From: Prostheceraeus crozeri
Lineage: Eukaryota; Platyhelminthes; Polycladida; Euryleptidae
Reading direction: 5' to 3'
Length of the DNA stretch: 64,000 nt
Assembly: GCA_907163375.1 (NCBI GenBank)
Contig: CAJQUW010001671.1
Span: 124,001 to 188,000, forward strand
A model generated the notes under the pieces. The model was not told the origin of the DNA. It did not search any database and worked only from the letters and a program-made list of their open reading frames with translations. Position 1 is the first letter of the stretch. The number at the start of each line of letters is the position of its first letter. This document shows, piece after piece, positions 24,191-35,818 of this stretch. The position numbers and the translations under genes are program-made.

Positions 24191-25590
24191 ATAAAGATGA
24201 ATATATTTTGTGACCGAGAAAAGTCAGAATTTGACTGTGAATACGGAATGCGTAAAAAAATAACAGGCTAAACTACATGTATGATAAGACTTAGAAAATA
24301 TAGTAAACCCTGCTACTTTAACTGTGGGTATATTAAGTAAAAGTCAAAAACGTGACAAGACCTATAATTCTGACGTGCATGGTCATGCAATAGAAAAGAG
24401 ATAACCTTAGGCGAGACACAATAATAATGAATTAAATCACAAATCAAACTATTCAGTATGTAAAACCAATGTGAAAAATACGAATAAAACACAAATGTAA
24501 ATGTTGATAATATTCAAATGGTAGGTAATGAAAAAAAGTACTGTGTAAATATAAGTAGAGTGAGAAAAAAAAATGATGACTTACTCGAGAACTCCTACCT
24601 GTCTGCCACACTGTGTGTTGGGCAGTGTAGTAATTGCGGAAATTGCTTATATTGACAAAACTTAATCTGCAGGTCTGGTCGCCCAGATGCTTGCACAGTC
24701 AATTGCGTCAGACTGAAATTTAATGCTTTGATTGAGGAGAAGATGAAATAGAAGATAACGATAAGTGAAAAGAATTTGATCCCTCAAAAGGACCCATGTG
24801 GCGTTCCCTACAGGTTAAAGGAAATAACAACTACAACAGATTACCTAATTGAAAAAATGTGCAATTGAGGTCATCAGCAGGAACTTGGGTAAGGATTCGC
24901 GTTTCGGCCCCTACTCCTGAACGCTCAAACTCACCCAAGCGGGGCCCTGCTATATGAAAGCAGCCTCGAAATTAATTAAATCAATGAAAGCACGCGCAAT
25001 TATTAAGAAGCGACTTAGCAGAAAAATATCCGTATTTCAATAAAGTTTCACTATGTTTATGCAGCTTCTTCTCAGCACTTTGCTTGATATCTACGCTGTT
25101 ATATCCTCTCTTATTAATGAGAGTAGGCCTAGTAGCTGTACGATTGACTTTTTGGATGAAATCTTTTTCCAATGTACAGATGCGCCCATATCTTAAAACT
25201 TGCCGAGGAGAGGATGTGAAATCATCAAGTGAACTAATTTTCGTACGCCTGCTACTTTCTTTAATAATGATCGGAAGGACCAACATCATGGAGAAAACTT
25301 GTGGGCAATGATCTGAAGTCTTCGAATCTGAAGGAATTTTGGCAATCGAAGCACTTTGCTGGAACTCACATTAATCCGCAAGCGACGCACGACCTTTTTT
25401 CCTATCTCTGTAAAGTATTAGGAATTCCTTTTTGCCCACCTAATAGGTTTCTCGATGTGCCGACGATTTCGCATTAATCACACTTCTAGCAAACCGAAGC
25501 AGATAAACAAAATATTTAATTCTGTGCTATCATCAATCGCAATAGTAAACGATATAATCAATCTACGGCAGGGCAGAGCACACTTTAGAG
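24191..25590. other. No gene recognised; dispersed repeat copy 1 at about 25000-25510
   Basis: The stretch 25200-25510 resembles 28490-28710 (shared ATAATGATCGGA, CAATGATCTGAA, TTCTAGCAAA in the same order), so a dispersed repeat is present. A 102-codon minus-strand frame (24981-25289) lies in it but has no recognisable domain. GGATTCGCGTTTCGGCCCC at 24892-24910 resembles the GAAACG-bearing ends of Penelope-like elements, but I could not fold a ribozyme. Confidence 0.35.
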
Positions 25591-25643
25591 ATTAACAACA
25601 ATGAAATCAAATAAACGATAGATCAAATTGCCATGCAAAATAT

Positions 25644-25718
25644 GTGCGGCTGGTAGGATTCGAACCTACGACCAAGGTTAACTAGACCTGTGCTCTAACC
25701 AACTGAGCTACGAGCCAC
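25644..25718 (-). tRNA. tRNA-like gene, unit 1 (possible Thr-AGT; probably a pseudogene)
   Basis: Minus strand has an A box TAGCTCAGTTGG, D stem GCTC/GAGC, anticodon arm CAGGT-CTAGTTA-ACCTT (four of five pairs; AGT in anticodon position), a perfect T arm GTAGG-TTCGAAT-CCTAC and B box GGTTCGAATCC. The acceptor stem pairs only if C7 is bulged, and the variable loop is short. Both internal Pol III promoter boxes are intact, so transcription is plausible; charging is doubtful. Confidence 0.55.
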
Positions 25719-25941
25719 TTACGCGACTCTGTCAATTGGCAGAATCAAACCCTCACCACCACACATCAGTTGTCAAGGCAATAATAATCAATGAATAAAT
25801 AACACGTCACAATTGTGACCGCCGACATTAAGGCAAGTAGCGGGGATCGATTGTCCACCAAAGCATCTTAAGCCATGTCGTGAATGCAATTAACAACAAT
25901 GAAATTAAATAAACGATAGATCAAATTGCCATGCAAAAGAT

Positions 25942-26016
25942 GTGCGGCTGGTAGGATTCGAACCTACGACCAAGGTTAACTAGACCTGCGCTCTAACCAA
26001 CTGAGCTACGAGCCAC
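25942..26016 (-). tRNA. tRNA-like gene, unit 2
   Basis: Same fold and boxes as unit 1, with GCGCAGG in place of GCACAGG before the anticodon stem. The same acceptor-stem bulge is present. Confidence 0.55.
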
Positions 26017-26239
26017 TTATGCGACTCTGTCAATTGGCAGGATCAAACCCTCACCACCACACATCAGTTGTCAAGGCAATAATAATCAATGAATAAATAA
26101 CACGTCACAATTGTGACCGCCGACATTAAGGCAAGTAGCGGGGATCGATTGTCCACCAAAGCATCTTAAGCCATGTCGTGAATGCAATTAACAACAATGA
26201 AATTAAATAAACGATAGATCAAATTGCCATGCAAAAGAT

Positions 26240-26314
26240 GTGCGGCTGGTAGGATTCGAACCTACGACCAAGGTTAACTAGACCTGTGCTCTAACCAACT
26301 GAGCTACGAGCCAC
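26240..26314 (-). tRNA. tRNA-like gene, unit 3
   Basis: Appears identical to unit 1 over the tRNA-like part. No T-run terminator directly follows on the minus strand, so a transcript would extend into the unit. Confidence 0.55.
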
Positions 26315-26477
26315 TTATGCGACTCTGTCAATTGGCAGAATCAAACCCTCACCACCACACATCAGTTGTCAAGGCAATAATAATCAATGAATAAATAACA
26401 CGTCACAATTGTGACCGCCGACATTAAGGCAAGTAGCGGGGATCGATTGTCCACTAAAGCATCTTAAACCATGTCGG

Positions 26478-27246
26478 GAGAGAAATACAGACGTAAGGCG
26501 ACGATGGGAGAAGTAAGTTTTGTGTTGACTCATCAAATGCTTCTCAGAAACCGATCCTAAAATATTTTTCCTGATCCACGCTGTACGACTTCCCCTTTAA
26601 AGATGATAACATCCTCCCTGCCCCCCCCAATTCTCTGCGATGTTTCAGTTCTTGCACTACTTCTTTTGTTTTTGTTACTGCATGAGGATCCTGTTTTGGT
26701 TGATAAAATAAAAATAAATAAAATATATTGGTTTTTCGATATTTGTCAATTGTTCGTAGATGTTTTGCTTTGCGAATGGTTTCTTGTTTAGCTTAAAAAG
26801 TCACAAAGTTAGCTTGAAGCGGGACGCGCAGCATTGCCAGGTCGACCTAGTCAGCGAACATCAACGATGCCATTCGGCGGAATAATGCCCAATTCCTTAC
26901 ACATAATTTAAATCTCGCTATTGTCATCCTCCTTCATTTCATCGACGGTTGGATCCTGCTTCAAGTCAAGCCCTGAGATTATAATGTTGTTCTATCCTTG
27001 ATTTCTGCACTAATGTTTGAAAGCATTTCATTCTTCTCTTCTTTGCATCTGACAGTCACAGCAGTCTTTCCAGGATCGGTTCAATACATTCCTTCATTTT
27101 ATTCCCGATTATTTCAGATAACCCATCAAGTCATGGACCTTCAGCACATTTGCTTTTCATCAAAAATCATAGCCTGAAGAAAATCCTGTTTGTTTATTGA
27201 AGAATCGACTGTCATTCATCGCTAGAATGTCGCTTGGACTGACCAT
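26478..27246. other. No recognisable feature
   Basis: Only short open frames and no matched repeat. Confidence 0.4.
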
Positions 27247-27318
27247 GTCATGCAAAAACGTCCGGGACTCGAACCACGAACTTCAGACCTCACACCATAT
27301 GCGATATCCACTAAACCA
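27247..27318 (-). repeat. tRNA-derived SINE-like head
   Basis: Minus strand has a GGTTTAGTGGATATCGC A-box-like stretch and a GGTTCGAGTCC B box about 30 bases downstream. The T stem is mismatched. It resembles the plus-strand site at 9505-9580. Confidence 0.45.
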
Positions 27319-28007
27319 GCACAGCAAGAAAATCAGTCAAGATTGTACCGAAACAGATATCCGAAGCATCGACCGTTGAAGGCACTGGACGCCGAGACCT
27401 GTCTCTCAAGATTTTAACTTCTATTTTATTATATCGGCCTGCAAATTCCTATGGGCAGTTTTGATTAATTTTTTTCACTGTCTCATGTAGATAATTTTCC
27501 ATCACCTGGTCAACTACAAAACTGTACATGTATAATTGTATTATTTTAGTCATCACATTTTTGTGTTTACATTCATTTGTATTTTAGATGTTTAATTCAA
27601 ATGACTGCACGGTTAAAAAAATCGAAAAATCCAGGAAGCGGAAGAATGCAAGCTTAAGCAAATGTCCTAGTGGAAAGTCATGTAACAAATTGGATCATTT
27701 AAAGTCTATCGCATGTCGCCTTTGGAACCAAACTTGACGGTATCTGTGGTGGAGGACCTTCGACACTAGTCCATTTATAGACTCACTTGGTGGAAGGTAG
27801 GAACAATAACAAAACACTAGTGTTAGAAGTGTGATAAATTACCGGTAAATTACCGACTTTTCGAGGTTTCCTGATTATATTTTGCTACGACGAAATTTCC
27901 AATGCAGTCACAAGTTATAACTCACTGTCCTTTAATTTGCGCATCGATAGTTTGAGAATAGCCTACGGTTGAGCCACATGAAACTTCTATTGTACATAGG
28001 AACATAG

Positions 28008-28396
28008 GAACATGTAACGTAAATGAAATGGCACAATCTCCTGACTAAATACCATAGCAATCGAACAATAAGCAGCCAATTTCGTTCAGTAGAACCGATT
28101 CTATCACAAATAATACATTTGAAGTTCGAAAGTGTTGAGGTTATTGACCTTCGCTTACGTAACATGACTCCCAGAGGGCCCTTGCCCATGCACTATGCTT
28201 TATTTATTGACTAGACTGAAACACTTGCAAAAGCAGCGGATAGATGCAGTAGATTGTGAAAGTGGTTGTCACAGAATTAGACAGGTCGTCTCTTCTTCTG
28301 TTTGACTAGAAAGGAAACATTGGAACATGTAGCATTAATGAAATGGCACAATCTGCTGACTAAATACCATAGCAATCGAACAATGAGCAGCCAGTT
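28008..28396 (+). repeat. Direct repeat pair of about 75 bp
   Basis: 28008-28082 and 28321-28396 share ATGAAATGGCACAATCT and TAAATACCATAGCAATCG with few differences; their spacing is about 313 bp. A further copy of the 25.2-25.5 kb dispersed repeat follows at about 28490-28710. Confidence 0.75.
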
Positions 28397-28710
28397 CAAC
28401 ATTAAACACGCCAAATTGTGCGAAGCTTCATTGACTGTTATCAACCGGATCACACAAGTCGAGACACAGCCGATGTCAAGTTCTACTGAGAAGTTTGTGA
28501 GCGTTTTTCGTGCGCCTGCTAATTTTTTCTAATAATGATCGGAGGGCCCAACATTGTCGAGAAAACTTTCGCGCAATGATCTGAATTCTTCGAAGCTGAA
28601 GGAATCGTGACGATCGGAGCATTTTGAAGGAATTCACAGCATGTTCCTGCATGTGCCATTGCTTTGAATCAGTTTGCACTTCTAGCAAAGTGATGCGCTT
28701 AAACAATCTA

Positions 28711-30577
28711 ATTATGTGATTATACCATTCACTTTGCCATCACCAATCCCCAGCAGTACTAAAGAATGCCTGAATTTATAAAATTCCACGCTAGTTGCTA
28801 TCTCTTCAACACGCATTTAAAATCTTCTAATTCAGGTCTCTCATTGGTTGAGACGATCACTATTGCTCTCTTATCAATGCCTTTATGCACCTTTATGATG
28901 ATTGTAGCCTGCGCGCGTATTGTCCAATTTTGCCAGGTGGCTACAATAGGGACGATATCTGCATATTCTTTCCATTGATGATCTCTCTCATACTATTATA
29001 GTAATATTTATTACTAATTATAGTTATCAAAATACATTTCTTGAAACAATATTGTTTCCATGTATCTAAATTTACTACGCATCTAACATTGACAACTAGT
29101 TTTGATTATATTTCTAGAAAGCTAAGGATTTGCAGTGTAAATATTATAGAGCGTGTGGCCTTTCCCTAGAACAATGTTTATTTGCCGTCAAACTTTTGAT
29201 TATTATGGTCTATTTGGGTGAAATACAAACAAACTTCTTAAAAAAGTCAATTTTTCATTTCTTAATTGCAATATCTATGACAAAGAATCAGACGTTGAGC
29301 AAAAATCAAGCCTTCATCAGAATCAGATTAAGCCAATTGTGTATTTAGTTGAAATCTTCTCGGTTCGGTTGAGTTTCTCATCGGTTGAGACGATCGCTAT
29401 GATTGTTTTCTTATTAATGCCTTTATTCATTTTTTTTCAAGTCTGTCCTCTGCATAGTGATGCGATAGCCTAGCATATTTTTGCAATTACTTAAAATACT
29501 ATCCACGAAAATATTGAAGACGATTTCGTTCCTCAAATTTCTATCAGTAGAAGTTGTTGTCGTTGTTATTTTCTATCTGAATTACTTGACGTATTCATTA
29601 GCCTACAATTTGTCAATTTCGATAATTATTATATTGTTTTAAACAAAGCATATTGGTGCTCTATTTTCGAAGTTCGAAGGACATGAATATAAATTACCGG
29701 CAATTTTTAAACACTACCAATCACAAAGTTCCCTGTGGGAACGAATCTTGCGAAAAACTGGCGGATGTCAGCTGCAGAATATCATGCTACAGTTCAGTCA
29801 TATTTGCGGGATATTCGCTGGCGAAGTTCGCCGGCGACAATTCGCGCTCTATATGCCACCTTTTACTTTTGACTCTCTCTCTTATTTTCTTTAGTAATCC
29901 GCCTCTACAGCCGAGGCTCTATTTTCTCCCTCACCTCCTCACCATCCCCCACATATAGCTAATCTATCTAAGAAATAGGTGCAGACTGTCATTCTTTGAT
30001 AATGATAAGAATATAGAGAGATAGAGAAACCGCTTATACATTCAACAGTTTACAACAATGACAAATATTTGAATAATATCACAGTATTTACTGCGACATT
30101 TGTGGAAGATAAATACTTTTTTAGTTTAAGCCTTCGTGAATTAAAAAAGATCTCTTTTTATCAGATCAGACTGAGTATACAAAATATTTTCATGTTAAGG
30201 TAATATACTAACATTACTACTTACCACTAATTAGTTGCTACAATATCCACGATTTCGCCGGTTGGCGAAAAATCAGCTCGCATTAGTAAACAAATATCTA
30301 CTAACTAATTATAGCAACTTTTTCGCCACCTGTCGTTTTTTAATTTTACACATGTTTTTGGATAGATGATGACCATTTTCACATGTGGAGATAGTTTTTG
30401 CATGAAAATGAACCTTTAAAAAATTATCCACAAAATCGCTACCTCGCCAGATAATCTGTTGATATTAACAAGACGCGTTCCCACTGACCAATCACTTAGA
30501 AGTGAGGGATTTTTGCGCTCATCATAAACACAGTCAAATTGAGTTTCGATGTCGACTCTCTTCCCATCCTATTAGTC
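28711..30577. other. No gene recognised; short duplications
   Basis: 28833-28905 and 29370-29435 are diverged direct copies (both contain GGTTGAGACGATC and AATGCCTTTAT). TTTCGCC-GGTT-GGCGAAA at about 30253 is a 7-bp hairpin. Nothing codes convincingly. Confidence 0.4.
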
Positions 30578-31073
30578 CAGGGGTTCCCAACCTTTTCATG
30601 TTGCGCACCCCAAAGTAGAAAATCATAGGATTTTTCATTATTCCGCGCATCCTCACTTAGCATATAAAAAATAGCAAGAATTCGATCATGCTAAAATTTA
30701 ATTGCGCGTAGAAATATACGAAATTCGTAATTGAATAACGCAAAAATTTAACTAGGCTTAACTGATGCGCGCTTCTGTAGCAACACAAGCGCGTCGAAGG
30801 CCATGCTCCGACATCAAACAAGCTCTTTGTTTGCTTTTAATCGCTACTATGGTGGAGAATCCGGATTCATATCAGTATATGGTTGAGGTCGAGTTGGTGG
30901 TCGCTAATTAGCAACGGTTGCTTCAAGGCCAGATGATGACAATCCAATGCGGAAGTTTAACAGTTCAACTGACCCATGATCAGGAAATAATCAAAGTAAA
31001 ATTCAATTATAAATCTCCCATATTCTGCGTATCCCTCAAAATTCCTTCGCGTACCTTAGGTTGGGAACCCCTG
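30578..31073. mobile_element. hAT-type MITE
   Basis: A 496-bp element with TIRs CAGGGGTTCCCAACC / GGTTGGGAACCCCTG. Flanks are TATTAGTC and TATTAGCC, an 8-bp duplication with one mismatch. CAGGGG-type ends and an 8-bp duplication are hAT hallmarks. No transposase. Confidence 0.85.
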
Positions 31074-32591
31074 TATTAGCCTATAGCAAAATCACAGATG
31101 AATACGACTGAATGAAGTTATAGGCTATGAAGAAAACATGTACATTAATTTACGCGTTATATTTATCATCAGAATATGACAATTATGCTACACTTTGATG
31201 GCGTCAACGACGTGTCTCATAAAATGGTTATTTTTCCATCTCATTGTGTTGCAATGCAGAAATTAGATTTCTATGCATTTTCTTTACAATATCTTTTGAT
31301 TGGCAGCTTGAGCAGGAGACAAAAGCGCAGGGGTACTAAAAAATATGTGGAATAAAGCGGAGGCTAAAAGGAACTAGGGAAACGAAAGAACGCAGATGAA
31401 ATGAACAAAACATATTCACATGTTTTATTGCTCAACATGTCAGTAAATGTCACTTGAATCAAAGCATTGGAATTAATAGAGATTTTAGTGATTTCAGTCT
31501 ATTTTTCTGTCGCAAGCAGTCTTTCTGTATTTTCATGACTATAGTATCAGGACTGACTCAACTAATTACTCACAACTTTGTGGAAAGGCGGACATCTCTA
31601 TGTATCCAACGGCAGCATCAACCGGAGGGATAAGTTCATGATCAGCTTTTCCGAACATATTGATACTGATAACATTTTGGAAAATTGTTTGCACATAAAA
31701 CTTCAACCAGTTACATGATGAGAGATCAGTCACGTACTTGAGAGACACAATGTTTCACAGTCATGTTGCATAGATATCGAGAGATATTTTGTTAAGACAA
31801 TCTCATTATTTATAGTCTTAAATAGTAGGTAGATATAATATGTACTAAAATAAATTATGGAATATTATAAAATTGTAGACATTTCAGTTTATCATTTTAC
31901 AATCTTTCTTTATTTTATTCTAGTTACATCCACTTACTAATTAAGATTATTAGTAATGATATTTGCATATATTCATTTTTTCATCTAAGTGTTCTCCAGC
32001 ATCTTTGACATAGCTGTAAGTTTCGCTGTTGTTTGTCGTTTTTAATAAACATATATAGATAGAAAAAATAGAGCTCAGCCTTTATTTGAGTGAAAGTATT
32101 GAAATTCGGTCTACAATCTCCAATCTTGATCTTTGAATGAGTTTATGCAATTATATACGTGGAGGAATACAATTATTTCGCGGAGGAACACAGCTCACAG
32201 TATTCCGAACAAAGACAGATCTACAAGAGCAGAACACGCAGGAACTGCTCGTAATTCCCCCCCCCCCCCACCGCCACTACCACCTGCAGTTCTCTCATTG
32301 AGAGAATTTCAGGGCCATTAGATAGTCATTGTTACAATTCCGATCTCCCTATGTTGTAAAATAACTTAATTCTGCAGATATCGAACAACACTGCCGAATT
32401 CTGGTTGGCAAGCCGAATCATAAACTCGTGCATCACGCTTACCTTGGAAGCTGGACCACGTGCACGCAGTTTATGACGTCACATGTGAGTTATTATCTCC
32501 GTCAGCGTAAAACTTCCAATATCTATGATGCTCATGCTCTTAGTGTTATGATCTCATTCGATTTCTTGCTATGTCCGTGAAGCAAGATGTG
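31074..32591. other. No gene recognised
   Basis: AT-rich. A C(9-10) run followed by CCGCCACTACC lies at about 32258-32283. GGAACACAGCTCACAGTATT (about 32185) resembles the minisatellite unit at 33029-33511. No supportable coding sequence. Confidence 0.4.
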
Positions 32592-32599
32592 TGTGTGGC

Positions 32600-32983
32600 A
32601 GGGATGCGGAGTCGGAGTCCCGGAGCCCTATCACTTTTGCTGAAGTCGGAGTCCTGTCAAATGATAGGACTCCGGACTCCGGCCCATAACTAGACCCGAA
32701 ATATAATACAAACAAAGGAGGCGAGGAGCCAAGTCGTATGCATCCAACTTAAAGCGAAATTTGATAAACTTTCATCGAAAATGATTGATAATTGATATAG
32801 CAATGATCACTAAGGATAGGTTCAAGTAAGCATATAATGATCTATGATATAGGTTACTAGCTTATTTTCAAAAAACTAGGCTTTACATACTTGCGACCTT
32901 GAGTCGGAGTCTTATCAAAAGCCGGAGTCCTATCAACCCCCGGAATCGGAGTCCTATCGAAATGATAGGACTCCGCATCCCTG
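32600..32983. mobile_element. hAT-type MITE with GGAGTC repeats
   Basis: A 384-bp element, TIRs CAGGGATGCGGAGTCGGAG / ...GGACTCCGCATCCCTG, with exact 8-bp duplication GTGTGTGG (32592-32599, 32984-32991). Both ends hold repeated CGGAGTCCTATC-type subterminal motifs. No transposase. Confidence 0.92.
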
Positions 32984-33028
32984 GTGTGTGGTACTGGCGA
33001 TGGGAAACTACATAAGAGCCTCGGAGGA

Positions 33029-33511
33029 ATGCAGCTCATAGCATTTGCGGCAAATGCGTTTCTACAGCGGCAGTGCAAGACGGAATACAGATCACAGCAT
33101 TTGCGGCAAATGCGTTTCTACAGCAGCAGTGCAAGACGGAACACAGATCACAGTACTTGCGGCAAATGCGTTTCTACAGCGGTAGTGCGAGTCGAAACAC
33201 AGATCACAGTATTTGCGGCAAATGCGTTTCTACAGCGGCAGTGCGAGTCGGAACACAGATCACAGTATTTGCGGCAAATGCGTTTCTACAGCAGCAGTGC
33301 AAGACGGAACACAGATCACAGTATTTGCGGCAAACGCGTTTCTACAGCAGCAGTGCGAGTCGGAACACAGATCAGCTCACAGTATCTGCGACAAATGCGT
33401 TTCTACAGCAGCAGTGCAAGACGGAACACAGATCACAGTATTTGCGGCAAATGCGTTTCTACAGCAGCAGTGCAAGACGGAACACAGATCAGCTCACAGT
33501 ATCTGCGGTGA
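33029..33511. repeat. 56-bp minisatellite next to the GPCR 3' end
   Basis: About eight and a half copies of a 56-bp unit (ATTTGCGGCAAATGCGTTTC, CAGCAGCAGTGCAAGACGG, AACACAGATCAC). Later units gain a few bases (ATCAGCTCACAG). Several frames stay open across it only because the period is not a multiple of three and the units lack stops; I do not call these genes. It ends 14 bases from the GPCR stop codon, so it would lie in that gene's 3' UTR. Confidence 0.95.
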
Positions 33512-33524
33512 GGTCGAGATTGTG

Positions 33525-34652
33525 TCACTGACCACTAAGATGATGCGATACAGATAATTTCTCATCAACCATATCGTTCGATCTTGATTGAGAATTTCCA
33601 TATTGGGCCATGGGTGTTGAGTAGAAACGGCTTTGACTTTCGTCAGGATTATATCCAGGATTGAATAATTTTCTCAATTCAGTTTTGAATGTATCATTTG
33701 CGGCTATATAAATGAAAAAATTGCAACTACTGTCAATGTCGTTGATAAATGTTCCAATAATGTTGGATAAGACGAAAATGGATTGTGTATAGACGTACAT
33801 GACAATGCAACCATACATTAACATCGGAGTTTGACAAATAACGAACATGATCGATAACATAAGAACCATCCGACTGCCACTTCTCTCTGTCCTTTGCTGT
33901 CTTCGCGTCATCTGATTCCTCAGCTGAAGAGTCTTCTTCAAGTTGTACGTCAGGATTGAATTCGAAACTATTACGATGACCATGGGCAGTCCAGCGTTGC
34001 CGATAATAGACGTTATCCAAGTGTACGCCGCAGGAAGAGCTCCAGACCCTCCAAGAACTATGCGAATCCCTTGAGGACAGTAGGCGATCTTTGCATTGCA
34101 TTCCAGGAATTTGATGGAATTAGCTGCAAATACAGTGAACCAAAGTCCGATGAGGATCCCGATGACAGACTTTGTGTGGAAAATCACCTTAGCTTTGAAA
34201 GGTGATACAATATGACAGCATCGGGTCATAGCCATTAACACCATGCTCCAATTCCGAATTGTTATAAAGCTGGCTTGGAATATCCACGCAAATGGGTGTA
34301 GCTGCACCACCGTCCATAAGACTGAAGGACTGAGATCCTCCATGGTTTCCATGGTGTGGCACCAAGCGTCAAATGTGTTGATGCTAAGCACACAGAGGTC
34401 GCAAATTGCTACTTCAAACAGGATAATGGTCAGAACATTGTCTTGCTTCCATTTCTTCATGATGTAGATGATCAAAATATTACAGGGAAAGCCGATACTT
34501 AGACAGAAGAAGTGTAGAACATTTGTAATCCATAAAATTGACAAGAACCAAGACTTCTCTGAATATGACCACACGCTCGGAGTACAGTTGACAATTTTCA
34601 CGTATGAATAGTCAATACCGATAACACTCTTCACCTTCAGCATGTCATCCAT
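33525..34652 (-). CDS. Class-A (rhodopsin-like) G protein-coupled receptor, orphan
   Basis: Predicted plasma-membrane receptor of 375 residues starting at an ATG. Seven hydrophobic segments lie at roughly 36-64, 72-95, 118-140, 160-180, 213-238, 262-286 and 293-318. The class-A marks are weak but present: GFPCNILIIY in TM1, VAICDL in TM2, MTRCCHI at the DRY position (D replaced by T), ICQTPML for the TM6 proline, and NFFIYIAAND for NPxxY. Cysteines in extracellular loop 2 (ECNAKIAYC) and an NCT glycosylation site near residue 22 fit. The family resembles invertebrate peptide-receptor-like orphans; the ligand is unknown. The frame is intact without introns. A 56-bp minisatellite begins 14 bases after the stop. 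Confidence 0.88.
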   Translation of the reverse strand: MDDMLKVKSVIGIDYSYVKIVNCTPSVWSYSEKSWFLSILWITNVLHFFCLSIGFPCNILIIYIMKKWKQDNVLTIILFEVAICDLCVLSINTFDAWCHTMETMEDLSPSVLWTVVQLHPFAWIFQASFITIRNWSMVLMAMTRCCHIVSPFKAKVIFHTKSVIGILIGLWFTVFAANSIKFLECNAKIAYCPQGIRIVLGGSGALPAAYTWITSIIGNAGLPMVIVIVSNSILTYNLKKTLQLRNQMTRRQQRTERSGSRMVLMLSIMFVICQTPMLMYGCIVMYVYTQSIFVLSNIIGTFINDIDSSCNFFIYIAANDTFKTELRKLFNPGYNPDESQSRFYSTPMAQYGNSQSRSNDMVDEKLSVSHHLSGQ

Positions 34653-34972
34653 GACTGTTCACTTTCTCTCACGGAAACCGCTTTATCGTCGGCCTCTGCA
34701 GAGTCGTCGAAATTCTAAGAATCTCAATTAGCAGGAGATAAGCAAATGAATATCATAGGTTATTGTGTCCGATAATTCGCAGGAAATAAGATAAGTTTGA
34801 ATTTACCGGGTTGTACGACATGGTAAATCGAAGATAGAAGTGGAAGGCAGATCTTGTGATTGACACCAAAGGTTCAAGGACAATGGGACATGTAAGGACT
34901 CGTGCGAAATTCAGAAACTCTATCATGAGTAGAAAGATATCTATGGTATTTCCTATCCTCTAATGTGTGGAA
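34653..34972. other. Upstream of the GPCR; nothing identified
   Basis: About 320 bases that should hold the GPCR 5' UTR or promoter. No clear TATA box or splice structure is recognised. Confidence 0.35.
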
Positions 34973-35818
34973 CATAGAGTAGGTATATTAGGTAGAGTGG
35001 TAACTCCGCATTTATTAAATCCCCAATGTGTATACACTTTCGATTTTATTAAATGAACTCAAGGGAGATACAGTTGGTAATTGTCACCAAATGTGAGATA
35101 TGCACATTTTTGCAGTTTTGCAGAAATTACAGCGGGATTGACTGATCATGATAGTAATGCAGAAGAAAATGATGTTATTTTGTAGTTCTCAGTGTCATGA
35201 CAGCCTTGGAGATTTAATGTTTGTTAAATTTTGCAATTCGATGTGTTCCTATTACTTTCATGCTCAACCTCAAGAGTATTTTCTTAGGCGTGATCATATC
35301 ACAGGCAACGTCACTGGCAGATCAAAATCACATACTCAAAGGCAATGACTTCATTTAACTTTGAAAGATGTAAATGGGTCCACATCACTATTCAGATTCT
35401 AGAAATGAAACATGAATTTAGATAATAATAAAATCACACCGGTGAAAATTGAATTAAAAACTTAAACTTTCAGCCACGAAAGCACGAATAATATCGCGAC
35501 TTTTTCATGAAGACTTCCATTATAATGCAGTTCATGAAATTCCCTTGCAAGTCAGCTTAATTTCTGCTTCGTTAGGATGGCTATTAGCAAATATTCATAC
35601 ATTTTGATATCCAACTTGTTTCATACTACTTATATAGGAGAGTCATCTCGTTAGTATATGAATTTGCAAGATTTTGACTTTTTTAAAACTGCTCAAATGA
35701 TTTTTTGGACCACGGGAACGTAATCTCCGCAAAAAACTTAATCTTTTGATATAAAAATTTTCACTGTATACAGATACTTTTTTGAGTCGACACTCTGCTT
35801 ATACATCCCTACTATATG
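34973..35818. mobile_element. MULE-like TIR element, copy 2
   Basis: An 846-bp relative of 6776-8856: begins CATAGAGTAGGTATATTAGG and ends with TCCCTACTATATG. The interiors match closely (CACTTTCGATTTTATTAAAT, GATACTTTTTTGAGTCGACA). The flanks TGTGTGGAA and TGTCGGATG are a poor duplication. It lacks the G-rich insert, which defines that insertion. Confidence 0.8.

Larger units (their letters stand above)
25591..26477 (-). repeat. Three-unit 298-bp tandem array carrying tRNA-like genes
   Basis: Units start at 25591, 25889 and 26187 with an exact 298-bp period; the third ends at about 26477. Units differ at only a few positions by eye. Each carries one minus-strand tRNA-like sequence (25644-25718, 25942-26016, 26240-26314). 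A partial unit lies inverted at 51092-51170. Confidence 0.93.

Noticed and set aside
24892-24950. Penelope-type hammerhead near CCGAAACGCG (minus strand)
   Set aside because: Only the GAAACG side fits; the CTGATGA side is absent and the site is not downstream of the Penelope fragment.
25591-26477. CRISPR-like array
   Set aside because: Units are 298 bp and almost wholly identical, with no variable spacers; it is a tRNA-like tandem repeat in animal DNA.
32984-33557. Three overlapping long frames over the 56-bp minisatellite as a repeat protein
   Set aside because: They arise because units lack stops and the period is not a multiple of three; all three frames give repetitive peptides of equal quality.
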